Source: Cercis canadensis
Taxonomy: Eukaryota > Streptophyta > Magnoliopsida > Fabales > Fabaceae
Direction of reading: 5' to 3'
DNA: 64,000 bases
Assembly: GCA_003255065.1 (NCBI GenBank)
Contig: QAOA01005188.1
Location: forward strand, 513,599 to 577,598
Part shown: one piece after another, positions 1-10,633 of the stretch
Position numbering within the stretch: position 1 is the first letter of the stretch
Layout of the letters: every line of letters starts with the position of its first letter
Program-made: the position numbers and the translations under genes
The notes under the pieces: model-generated
The model's database searches: none
What the model saw: only the letters and a program-made list of their open reading frames with translations
What the model was told of the DNA's origin: nothing

Positions 1-260
1 ATGCCATCACTAAAAAAAGAACTCCTGGTTGTGGTGTTGCTTTTGACAAGTTTAGGCTATACTTAATAAGTACTAAGACGATAGTCTTCACTGATAATTT
101 TGCTATCAAGTACTTGACTGAGAAAAAAGATGCAAAACCCAGACTCATTAGGTAGGCACTTCTATTACAAGAGTTTAACCTAGAAATCAAAGACAAGAAA
201 GGAAAGGAAATTATGGTAGTGGATCACTTATCTCGCCTAGAGCCACATGAGCAGTAAGCA
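1..260 (+). mobile_element. Ty3/gypsy fossil: end of RT/RNase H region
   Basis: Read on the plus strand, the stretch resembles the RNase H end of a Ty3/gypsy polyprotein: words like FTDNFAIKYLT, then EFNLEIKDKKG and VVDHLSRLEP, the usual end of this domain just before integrase. The element enters from the left edge of the window. It is broken in a few places and clearly old. The matching integrase portion may be the piece at 2516-4000, with foreign repeat DNA between; that link is an inference from the Athila-like character of both. Confidence 0.7.
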
Positions 261-261
261 C

Positions 262-1130
262 TGACAACTCCTTATGATGCGAATCAGCTTGCTACACGCC
301 CTAACCTTAGGAGTGTTCATGATCCTTTGCTTGGAGTTGGAGGCCCAATGACTAGAAGCAGAGCTAAGCGAGTGAAAGAGGCGTTGTCGAGCCTAGTCCA
401 AGAGGTGCAGACTAAGGAAAGAGCAGTTGGGCCAAGTTAAGAGTTGAGAATGATCACTTATCTGTCTCCTGTAGAAGGTGCACATGGGCTAGCTTAGAGC
501 CCAAGTTTGGAGCTTGATTTGGAGGAAACTTCAAGATCAAGTTTGGGAATTAACTCATGGATTAATGAGCCCAACTTGCATAAACTAGAGATGCATCATG
601 GGTCTTATCTTGTTAGACCGAAAACTATGTTTAATTTAATTAGTTTTTATTTTTAGGCCTTTATGTTTATGGGCCAAAACGTTTAATTAGTTTAAATTCG
701 TTTTTTATGTTTTGGGCCTTATGTCTATAGGCCAAAAGGGTATTAGGGTTTTATTAACATTCTTAGAGGGTTTGTCTTAGCTTGTAGCCTCCTAGCCGAA
801 TTCCTATATAAAGGATTCGTTTAGTTCTTGGTAAGACAATTTTTTAGATTAATAATATTGAATTTTTAAGTTTCTCTAAATTGAGAGTTTCTCTGTTGTT
901 CTTGGGCAAAGAACTTGAACTTGAACTTATCAAGGATCCTTCCTAGCTAAGGGTTCACCTAGTTGAGATAACCAAGGTCATCCCACAATTTGGTATCCAA
1001 ACACTCACGTTTCGATCATTCGGGTAACACAAACTGATACTTGTCTTTTAGGACTATAAAATCCATGCTTCAATACTGAATTCTGACCTGCATTGTGAGC
1101 AAATCCTCTCTAAACATGGTGTTTAATCCA
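262..1130 (+). mobile_element. Ty3/gypsy fossil: polyprotein end, LTR (about 611-987) and PBS-like site
   Basis: Around 338-400 the plus strand reads GPMTRSRAKRVKEAL, a phrase typical of the C-terminal end of plant gypsy polyproteins. An LTR-like segment follows: it starts TGTTAGACC at 611, has a TATA box (TATATAAAG, 805-813) and ends with CA near 987. A PBS-like TGGTATCC lies at 991. A 91-base stretch at 1035-1125 recurs at 57254-57344. This is a separate insertion from the RNase H piece to its left. It is broken; its age cannot be judged because no partner LTR is seen. Confidence 0.55.
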
Positions 1131-1149
1131 TAAATTGGTGTTGACAGGT

Positions 1150-1690
1150 ACAAAGATGGGTAATCAGGAAATAAGAAGAATTTGGAAGCAATTCATGGAG
1201 CAAATGACAAGGAAAGTAGCCTCACACCAAGTTTTCATTAAGACACGGGCACAAGCACAGCCGTGTTACCCCCATGTCTAATATCCAGAGGTTGCTGCTC
1301 AAGCTTATGGACAAACACGACCTCAGACAAGAACAGACACGGTCGTGTTCAAGGCCGTGTTGTTTAAGCAGAGGGTCTAAGAGAACACTGACCTTGTCTG
1401 GAGACAAACACGCCCAAGACCAGAACAGACACAGGCGTGTGTGAGGGCGTGTTGAACAGACAGAGTCTACAAAGAAAGGACATACCCAAAGTAGAGAAGA
1501 ACACGGGCCATGTCTAAGTGACACGGCCAGGACCAAAGAAGAACACGGACGTGTATGGGTCCGTGTTCGATGACCAGGAAAGCAACATAAGTGACACGCC
1601 CATGTCCAGACACGGAACACGGCCGTGTCAGAGCCGTGTTCGAGCTATTTCTGATTAGAAGACCTAATTCTGCACAAGTATAAAAGGAGA
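1150..1690. repeat. GC-rich tract of ACACGG/CCGTGT quasi-palindromes
   Basis: About twenty copies of ACACG-type words and their reverse complements (CGTGT) alternate through this stretch, often as pairs such as ACACGGCCGTGT (near 1617) or ACACGGACGTGT (near 1544). Base composition is far more GC-rich than its surroundings. Long reading frames on the minus strand (1222-1620, 1467-1700) translate the repeat into Cys/His/Arg-rich text with no domain and are not genes. Such tracts occur in non-coding parts of plant gypsy elements as I recall them; that assignment is an inference. Confidence 0.65.
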
Positions 1691-1699
1691 TCTGATGCA

Positions 1700-2510
1700 T
1701 GGGATTGAGGAGGCCGTACTTGGGAAGAAAATGAGGAGAGGAGCTAGAGCAGGAAGGGGAGCAATTGCAACTCGATCGACATATAGTTCCTTCTTTTTCT
1801 TCTTCTTTTCATCTCATGTTTAACTTTATCTATTTGCTTTTATTGAATTCAATTATGAGTAGCTAAATTCTTAGTGTTAGGGGTTTGATGTAATTCAATT
1901 GTAATGAGGTTTCAAGACTGAATGAACTTGTTTTAGTACAACTCCTCTTGTTGAATGGAATTTACTATTATTAATGCCTTTAAATGCTTAGCTACCATTT
2001 GAATGGTTAAAAGATTTGTTTCAATACTAGGAATAGTAAGATTCGAAAGTGCTCTGTGAATTCTATCCTAAATTGAGTTAATCTAGGAATAGATAACTTC
2101 GTTTAGGTGGTCTTAGATTAATTTCCTAGAACTTAATCCCCTGGACTAATTAATTGTGTTAAGGAATTGAACAATCAATTGGTATAGGGAGGATTGTTTC
2201 ACCAAGGAATTGGGTTCAATCATATTAAGGAAATAAACCGACAATAAAGGAATTGTAACTGAAATAAGTAGTTCAGTATTGTTTCTGAGATTACCTTGTC
2301 TATGAGGTACTCAAATTTGCAAGTGAATAAAATCAACCCCTAACCTTTCTCCTTCTTGTTATCAAATTCGCATTCAAATTGCTTTTTAAAGATTGTTTAC
2401 TTAATTGTTCGAGTTTTATTACTTACTTAGTTAATTGCAACCGCTCATCTTTGGGCTGCCTTCAATCCAAAGTGTTATCTTTTCCAAATAGAACTAGAAT
2501 TGGTGAATTT
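1700..2510. repeat. Non-coding DNA, probably gypsy LTR or untranslated region
   Basis: No reading frame of note. The text (a pyrimidine-rich stretch near 1780-1830, then phrases such as ATGAGTAGCTAAATTCTTAG near 1855) resembles the untranslated and LTR parts of plant Athila/TAT-type gypsy elements. It sits between an RNase H fragment (1-260) and an integrase fragment (2516-4000), so it is most simply insertion debris within an older gypsy element. The boundaries are not defined. Confidence 0.4.
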
Positions 2511-2515
2511 AGTAG

Positions 2516-4000
2516 TTGCTAGCCTTAATCCTCATGGGAACGTTACTTTACTTATCATTATATTACTTGTGTGACCCGGTATACTTGCCGGAAAAAGTCC
2601 CATCACAAACGCATCACCTTATATCAATGATGTTTTCCCTAATGAACAAGTCTATCATGTCACTACTAGATAGCTCCCTTGGTATGCAGGCTTTGCTAAT
2701 TTTCTGGTTGCCAAGACACTTCCACCTGAGCAAAGCAGTCAACAAAGGAAGAAGTTCTATTTTGATGTGAAGGATTACCTATAGGATGACCCATTTCTCT
2801 ACAAGCATTGTTCTAATAAGATTATCAAAAAATGTTTCCCTGACGAGGAGATGGCTAATATTCTTCATTATTACCGCTCTTCAGAATATGGTGGTCATTT
2901 TGGAGCCAACCGCACGGCAGCCAAAATTCTCCAGTCAGGTTTTTATTGGCCCACTTTGTTCAAAGATGCTTTCTCATTTGTGTCTGCTTGTGATAGATGC
3001 CAACAGAATGTGAATATTTCTTGTCGCCATGTGATGCCTCTGACTACCATCTTGGAGGTGGAACTCTTTGATGTTTGTGGAATTGACTTCATGGGACTCT
3101 TTCCATCCTCCTTCAACAACCAATGCATTTTTGTAGTGGTTGAATATGTCTCTAAATGGGTTGAAGTTGCCATATTACCCACTAATGACTCAAGAGTGAT
3201 GGTGAATTTTCTCAAAAAGAATATCCTCACTCAGTTTGGCACCCCAAGACCAATTATCAGTGATGGGAGAAAGCACTTCTGCAACAAACAGTTTGAGACA
3301 TTATTGGCCAAGTATGAGGTCAAGCACAAGGTTGCCACTGCTTATCACCCCCAAACAAGTGGCCAAGTGGAAATTTCAAATAGAGAATTGAAATGGATAT
3401 TGGAGAAAACAGTGAATGCCAACAAAAAAAATTGGTCCAAAAAGCTCGATAATGCACTTTGGGCTTGTAGCACAGCTTTTAAGACACTTATTGGTATGTC
3501 TCCATACCAATTGGTGTTTGGTAAGGCTTGTCACTTGGCTGTCAAGCTAGAACATCAAGCTTACTAGGCTACCAAAAAGCTGAATTTTGACCTCCAACCC
3601 ATGGGGTGAAAAGAGAATTCTTCAACTGAATAAAATGGACGAGTTTCATTAAAAGGCATATAAGAAGGCCAAGCTTTACAAGGAGCAGACAAAGAAATGG
3701 CATGACAAGTATATTGTGCAGCGTGACTTTGTCCCAGGTCAACAGGTTCTCCTTTTTAACTCCCATTTGAAGCTTTTCCCTCGGAGGTTAAGGTCTAGGT
3801 GGTCTGAACCTTTTACTGTGGTCCAAGTGTTCTCTCATGCAGCTATAGAAATTCAAAGTGCTAATAGACAATTTAAAGTAAATGGTCAACGGCTCAAGAG
3901 CTACCTTAATGGTGTGCAAGACCTTCCAAAGTCTTCCATCACCTTTGAAGAGTCCAAGTACTCGATTCAAGATAAAGTTAGGCTAAAGACAATAAAGTAA
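2516..4000 (+). mobile_element. Ty3/gypsy (Athila-like) fossil: integrase region to polyprotein end
   Basis: A zinc-binding region ([13 protein letters not shown], then CDRCQ), a core with DFMG, SDGRKHF and [10 protein letters not shown] (the D-D-E layout) and a C-terminal part with [12 protein letters not shown] and SRWSEPFTVV identify a gypsy integrase. The wording of the region after the core is typical of the Athila lineage. Clear coding text spans about 2600-3970. The element is broken, with several breaks, and looks old. It ends abruptly near 4007, where copia sequence begins. Confidence 0.85.
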
Positions 4001-4008
4001 TCGATTCA

Positions 4009-4495
4009 AGTTGCTGTTTCTTCTCCTGCTCTTCTTTTTTGTGATAATCAAGCAACTATTCACATTGCATCCAATTCCACCTTTCATGAGAGGACCAAAC
4101 ATATTGAAATCGATTGTCATTTTGTTAGAGATAAAGTCTCTTATGGTTTTATCAAGCTTATGCCTATTCGATCTCAACATCAACTTGCTGACATGTTCAC
4201 CAAACCTCTTCCCTCCACAGTGCTGTTTCCTTTATTGTCCAAGATGGCTGTCGAAGACCTCTACCAGCCACCTTGAGAGGGAGTATTAGAGTTAATTGTA
4301 ATTAACATGATTAGTTGTAATTAGTTAGCAATTAGTTAGTTGTTAACTTTCCTAATTTAGTTAGTCAGTTACATCAGCTTTACTATTTAAAGCCTTCACC
4401 ATTTTTTGTACAGTGACTTGATTCAATTGAATGAGAATTGATTCTTCTTTCACAAGCTTCTCGTTCTCTTCTCTCTTGCTTCCGTTTCCTCAATA
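4009..4495 (+). mobile_element. Ty1/copia fossil: 3' end of pol and 3' LTR (4284-4495)
   Basis: The segment encodes the last part of a copia RNase H domain ([38 protein letters not shown]) followed by an LTR that begins TATTAGAGTTAATTG at 4284 and ends TCAATA at 4495. The same element family is present at 28509-32250 and 32897-34687, at very high identity by eye. Only the 3' end is present here, joined to gypsy DNA on its left. Confidence 0.85.
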
Positions 4496-6539
4496 CTCTG
4501 CACTTCACTTGAATTTTCTCACTCATTTCTCTGGTGAAACAAGCTTCCATTTTTCTCTTATTAATTCTAATGAGTTTTGCTTGTCAAATTCTGGGTTTCC
4601 AAAGAAACCCATGGAAAGAATCAAACGCAACCACTGAGCCCATTGGACAGAATCTCGTCACACTCATAAGCAAACTCATAAGCTGAGCAAGATATTTAGG
4701 GTTTTATGTATAATGTATATGCGAACCTTTGCAAGCCATTCACATATTTTTTAAAAGAATTTTGCCAAATCATACCAACTGAGAAAGTCACAATTATTCA
4801 AAAGGAAACAATATCGAAATGAGAAAGTCACAATTATTCAAAGAGAAACAACCAACTGGGTTTTGAGAGATAGAAAAAATTCAGAAATAGAAAGCATATT
4901 GTTGATTATGCAAATGAATAAAATTCAAATGAAAAATACAACCTTACAAAAACCTCTAATAAATGCATATAACAGTTGTTAACGACAGCATTCACATCTA
5001 TATGGCATTGGCAGGATAGACCAAAGGCCAAACCACATATATTATTCTCAGCTTTGAGTATATCTCTATCAATTAATTGACTATCACATTTTCATTCCTG
5101 AAGCTATGGGAAGACAAAGTACAGCTTAAAATTTAGTTTAAAGTCCCATGAATGACCTTACAAATACATTAGTGAGTAGTACACATGCAATTTTTTGCTT
5201 AATTTGGACCTTAAATTTATTATTCTATCAGCTAACTAAACTAAAGTCTTATGAAAGTCCATATATATTTGTATAAAGTGACTGTATGCACATGCAATTC
5301 CACTGATTCCTTAAGAGCTAAATCTACCATCTAATCAAAGGAAACTCAACGCTAATAGTGAAATTCAATAGTGAAATTCACCAGGCAAGAAGATTTAAAA
5401 TTCAATTTTCTTATGTATCTAAGCCAATAAATAAAAAAATGAAACAATCAATTAATCATTAGAATGAATTTTAAATATTTTCTCAGTTTGTTCAAATTTG
5501 ACTACCTCATAGAAGATTGATTTCTTTTACTATTTCATCATTGCGCAATAATAAATAAATATTTTATAGAATTGTGATTGGGCAAAGCCTACTCTGTAGA
5601 ACCAATATGTATTCATTGAAGATTAGATTGAGTAATGCAGGAGAAAATCACATTTGTTAAGGTATTATTGGGTCAGATTACGTACATTGAGATTAAGTCC
5701 CTCTTAAAAATAAGTTATGATTTCCATCATGTATCATACATGTTGTATTTAGTATAATTGTGATAAACGTTTGGCTGGAGGCTATTTCTACGGCCGTATC
5801 ATAGCATATTTGATGAAAAAAAAAAAAAAGACTTAATTAGGCTACAATAACCACTCTTTGATTGGAATTTAATCATATTGGCAAGCAAATGCTCTTGATT
5901 TTGTCTTCACTATCCAGCCATAATTATCATACATGGATATTATTCAAGTAATTTACAGAAAAAAAATTCTTCTAAAAAATTTTGTCTACAATAGAAATTA
6001 CTTACAAAAATCACTTTAAAGCAAATTGCTTTTATGAAAAAGTAGTTTTCATATATAAGGCCAAATAATTTGATAAGCGCTTTCAATTTTAATTTGAGAG
6101 TATTTTTTCTTTTTGGAAAATATTTAATTTTTCACTTCTAATTTCTGCTTTTTCTAGAAGCTCCAAATATAATAATATATGATTCTCATCCACAACGAAA
6201 AAATAAAAACTACTTCTGTCTCCAAACTAGTTTATAAATTGGCCATCACCATCAACAATTATAAAAACTGTTTTTTGGATTAAAAAGAGAGCTTGTAAAT
6301 TGAAAAAAAGCTTGGGCAAACAAATATTTAGAAAATGAACAACGTGACTTTCCTCATTGGAGAGTACGCCAGTCAACACTTTGAGAGGTTATGGCATGTT
6401 TATGTCATGCCAACAAACACTTGGAATGAAAGGTTAGGGTGAAGCATGTTTATGTCATGGCAATTCAAATGTCAATTGTCAAGTTTTTCTGTTTGTATAA
6501 TCCGTTTAGATGAACGTGTAGTCCATATTATTTTGTTTT

Positions 6540-6800
6540 ATTTAAAGGTGGCTATAAGTGCACCCGAGTCTGTCAACAAATTTGAGTCCTTATAATTTTA
6601 ATTGCATATAATTGGGTCTCCGCTGTCAAATATGGTTATAACTCAACTACGATTCTAATGATGTGTCCTGCATTCTGCAGACGTGGCATTAGCTCCATCT
6701 AAGTTGTCACACTCTCCTACCTAGTCACGTGTAGGTCCTCTACTGGTACCAGCTCTTGGTCTTCTACTTCATCTGTAAGCACATTTCTTCTAACCCATGT
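6540..6800. repeat. Dispersed repeat holding the unoccupied hAT target site (GTCTCCGC at 6616-6623)
   Basis: The stretch (TAATTGCATATAATTGGGTC, then TGTGTCCTGCATTCTGCAGA and the GTAGGTCCTCTACTGG phrase) occurs three times: here, at about 27490-28508 and at about 37960-38180. In the second place it is interrupted by a hAT-type element and then by a copia element. Here and at 37988-37995 the hAT target GTCTCCGC is uninterrupted. Confidence 0.75.
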
Positions 6801-6968
6801 TCTGCACTTCACTTGAATTTCCTCACTCATTTCTCTCTGGTGAAACAAGCTTCCATTTTTCTCTTATTAATTCTAGTGAGTTTTTCTTGTCAAATTCTGG
6901 TTTACAAAGAAACCCATGGAAAGAGTCAAACGCAACCACTGAACCCATTGGGCAGAATCTCATAACAC

Positions 6969-7722
6969 TCATAAGCAAACTCATAAGCTGAGCAAGATAT
7001 TGAGGGTTTTATGTATAATGTATATGCGAACCTTTGGAAGCCATTCACATCTTTTTGAAAAGAATTTTGCAGTCGAATGAAAATGAGAGGGCAATTTCAC
7101 AGATAATCAAGTCACACGACCAACCATATACACCAAATCATACTAAATATCAGAAACTTTCTACCAGATAATAAGTACTATAATTCTCTGTGTTTGGATG
7201 GAGTATTTGACAAATTATTATGTATTTTAAATATATGTAATTAAATGCAACATTTCAAATACATATATTTATAAAATACTTTGTTTGTATACACTCTATT
7301 ATAAAAAGAGTAATTTAACAACAATATTCAAAATTATTGACAGANTCATAAGCAAACTCATAAGCTCAGCAAGATATTTAGGGTTTTATGTATAATGTAT
7401 ATGCGAACCTTTGGAAGCCATTCACATTTTTTTGAAAAGAATTTTGCAGTCGAATGAAAATGAGAGGGCAATTTCACAGATAATCAAATCAGACGACCAA
7501 CCATATACACCAAATCATACTAAATGTCAGAAACTTTCTACCAGATAATAAGTACTATAATTCTCTGTATTTGGATGAAGTATTTGACAAATTATTATGT
7601 ATTTTAAATATATGTAATTAAAATGTAACATTTCAAATACATATATTTATAAAATACTTTGTTTGTATACACTCTATTATAAAAAGAGTAATTTAACAAC
7701 AATATTCAAAATTATTGACAGA
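6969..7722. repeat. Direct duplication flanking a single N at 7345; likely assembly artefact
   Basis: 6969-7344 (376 bases) and 7346-7722 (377 bases) are almost identical, both start TCATAAGCAAACTCATAAGC, and they meet exactly at the lone N. This is what two overlapping contig ends look like when joined without merging. Confidence 0.8.
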
Positions 7723-7730
7723 CATTACTA

Positions 7731-7827
7731 GGCTCCTTCAAATTACATTCTTTAATCAGTAAAAAAAAAAATATAAGAAAAAGGCTCCTTCAAATTACAT
7801 TCTTTAATTCAGTAAAAAAAAATATAG
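7731..7827. repeat. Short tandem duplication, 52-base unit
   Basis: GGCTCCTTCAAATTACATTC at 7731 recurs at 7783, each time followed by CTTTAAT..CAGT and a poly-A run. It is a simple local duplication with no coding content. Confidence 0.7.
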
Positions 7828-7829
7828 TG

Positions 7830-10490
7830 TGGTAAATAGTGATTGCAGAGTGCATCTACGTTTAGGAGCTGACACAAATCAATGGTGCGTGAGGTTGACA
7901 TTTGTACTTGATATTTGATGGTGCTTCTTAACGAATTGGAGATCAGAAATTAGGGATTTCCATAATTTGCATATGCACCTGAATCGAAGAAGAGATTTCA
8001 CAGCAAGCCTTAATAGAACTTCAACGATGACTTCTTCAGGGATGATCGGTAATGGTAGTGAAACTGAAACCTCAGGTGGCGCATCGCTCTTACATGATGC
8101 AACTGGGGGCTGAGCTTGATGCTGGACTTGTTTCTATCTCTATCGACTAGCTCCTTGGACTTCATCTTCATGAATAGAAAAGGCATCGTTCTGATTGCAT
8201 TGCTCAAGGAGGAGGGGTATCGGGGGCTTAGTGGAAAAAAAAAAGAATTTGAAATATAGTTTAGTTGAAGTGAATTTAAAATACACTATATTAAGATTTT
8301 GAAAGTGACTATAAAAATACACTATATTAGGGTCACAAACTAACTCTTATAACCATAAAAAGAACGTGCTCAAGTGAGAGAGATACAGAAGTTGCTTGTT
8401 CTGCATGACATTTGGATTTTACACATACCATTTCAATTTACAGTGAATGTTTAAATGGCAATTTATTTGGATGTATGGCGTGTTCTCTCCACTTGCATGC
8501 TGTCTGTCTTCTGTAATTTCTATGCTAATTTTCTTACTGAAGAACCTGGAAAAGGAAAGAAAAATTATTGTAGTTATCTTGAACTTTTTACATATAAGAT
8601 CATTACTAAGTGTTCATGTGAAATGCTATGGTGAGTTGTTTGGCTCTTGTTTGGTCAAAATTCAAGAATCCTATATGGGCAATACCCCTTTATCTTTGAT
8701 CTTTGTCTTACCATGTTTCTCCCTAATGGCTATACCCTGAACTGATCTTTATGATATTGAGAGAAAGTGATTTGTGAAGCATGGCTCGGACATTTGACTA
8801 GTGACAACCACAAATACGTTTTCAGCCATTTTGCTGCTCAGCATCCGGGTAACACCTTGAAAAGCATTGGTCAATTTTGATCATGTACTATACTCTTCCA
8901 CTTGTTTTGGAACATTACTGTGCTATGTATGCTTTGAGAGTTGCATCTCCTGTCGGATTTAGTTTTATGTGGAATAATTAAGGAATTACAGAGCTGTTCT
9001 TTGAATTTTAATTTCTCTAATACCTTGAAGCCTGATTTACATGCAGTTGCTTGGATAAGTCTTCCAGTTCTTCATTGAGTTGTGTATAACTAGATGGTTG
9101 ATTGGATATACAATATCAATATGGTTGTCCTCAGAATTTATTCATGTTGTCCATATTTTATACATGAATTGAGATGGAAAAAACAATTATTTAATGTTAA
9201 ACCCGTTTAATACTGTCTAATAAATTGTCACAATGTTTGATTTTAGATTGACATGGTTATTTCAGATTTCTATTTTTGGTGTTGTAATGCATGTTCCTTC
9301 TTTGTATAATGTATGTTCTACTTTTGCCTATTTGATATATCATGGAAAGGGCTACTGTCTGATTCATCATTCAGTTTAGCTTGACTTCATTTCTAACTGA
9401 AGAAATACTCACATCTCATTCCTGTGAGTCCTTGACTGCTACTTTTCCTTCTACCTTTCTTTCTTTCTCCTTTAAAATGAGTTCTTTCACAAATCTCAGT
9501 GGGTGCTCATAGTATCATTTAGCAGAAAGCTGCCATTCCTGCTGTTCGTTTCAGTTTTGAGATAATAATGCATTCATTAAATGCCTAAATACAGTGTCTC
9601 TTGAATAGAAATTTTCTCAACTGGGTTGGATTTTGTATACATAAACATATGACCATTTTTCTCCTTTTGCTGATATTTAATGCATTTGTCATTTTGATGG
9701 CAGTGTCTTGATTTCTCTCTGTATTTGGTGGCATCAATTTGCAGAATTCCTCAATTTGGTTTTACTTTCCTTCCTGATATGACACACTTGCAAAGGTGCT
9801 TAATATTTCTTCAGATAGTTCCAATCTGATGAGAGTGAATATTGCGTGCTGGAGCAAAAAGGATTTGCCTGCTTCATGTTCATGTGCTTAATTTGATCTT
9901 CTGAGAAATATGCTGTTAATTCTTGATATGGTATTTCCTGTAATAGTCATAGTTCGTTTTCTGAGTGATATTATTGCTAAGGTATGATCAAAAAGTCCAT
10001 TGACAGAGAGAAAAACTTTTGATAGATTTATAGAGTTGAATGCAAAATACAATGTTTCAACTTGGGTATAATTAATGTAAGACCAAAACTATTAAGTATA
10101 ATGTTTAAGAGGTGTAAAGCATTTGAGAAAAGATAGATTATGGACAGTTATTTGACCTCCTTTGATTTTGCTTTCAAAGAAATGTTGTGTACGTTGGGCA
10201 TTCCATTAGATTGGGTGCAAAGACGGACTAAGAAGTTCTGTCTAATTACACAAGGCACTATAATGGTCAACTACAAGTAATTTGAATCTAAACAGAGAAA
10301 TTAGACAACAAAAAGAAAAATATATGCAATGCTTAATTTCACAGCACTAATTGATATAAAATTTTACAAAAGATAAAAATTTGAGAAAAATAGGAGGTAA
10401 TGATGTTGATGCATTGATGCAAACCCCATTTGTACATAGTTGATGTATGCTTTTTATTAAAAACAAATGATATCGTATGCAAAATATTAA
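7830..10490 (+). other. Unrecognised region with two exon-like segments; no gene identified
   Basis: No long reading frame. The plus strand is T-rich like intron DNA. Two short segments look like exons with splice signals: 8764-8848 (translates KVICEAWLGHLTSDNHKYVF, then SHFAAQHPG; followed by GG|GTAACA) and 9745-9795 (preceded by TTTGCAG, translates IPQFGFTFLPDMTHLQ, followed by AG|GTGCTT). A short open start occurs at 8027 (MTSSGMIGNGSETETSGG, ends soon after). I do not recognise a family. It may be a decayed or partly captured spliced gene, or chance. The remainder of the stretch shows nothing I can name. Confidence 0.25.
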
Positions 10491-10499
10491 GTTGTGCAA

Positions 10500-10505
10500 T
10501 TTATT
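10500..10505 (-). terminator. Candidate polyadenylation signal of the P450 gene
   Basis: AATAAA on the minus strand about 130 bases past the P450 stop codon at 10634, a normal distance for a plant 3' UTR. It is seen in sequence only; the cleavage site is unknown. Confidence 0.4.
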
Positions 10506-10633
10506 ATATAGAACCTTGCAGAACTTCAATTACTAAAACCTAGCTAATTACTTCATATGGGAGCCTTCTCCAAGCAGGTAATATTTTTGTATAGAGCATA
10601 CTATTACTCCCACTAAGCACATGAATTTCTCCT

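Larger units (their letters stand above)
4009..7344. repeat. Segmental repeat, copy A (partner 34176-38500)
   Basis: From the copia end onward the sequence follows 34176-38500 in order and orientation at high identity: LTR, the CTGCACTTCACTTGAAT flank, the 4980-6540 AT-rich stretch and the TAATTGCATATAATTGGGTC repeat. Copy A lacks a block of about 450 bases near 5355 that is present (twice) in the partner, and about 47 bases near 5990 present at 37311-37358. No gene is recognised in 4500-7344; short frames such as 4431-4637 and 6756-6965 are the repeated flank DNA and have no domain. Confidence 0.75.

Noticed and set aside
1222-1700. Long minus-strand reading frames (132 and 77 residues)
   Set aside because: They translate the ACACGG/CCGTGT repeat; the Cys/His-rich text comes from the repeat itself and no domain is present.
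7200-7720. AT-rich stretch resembling a MITE (TGTTTGGATGGAGTATTTGA)
   Set aside because: No inverted ends or target duplication could be found; the apparent second copy is explained by the N joint at 7345.
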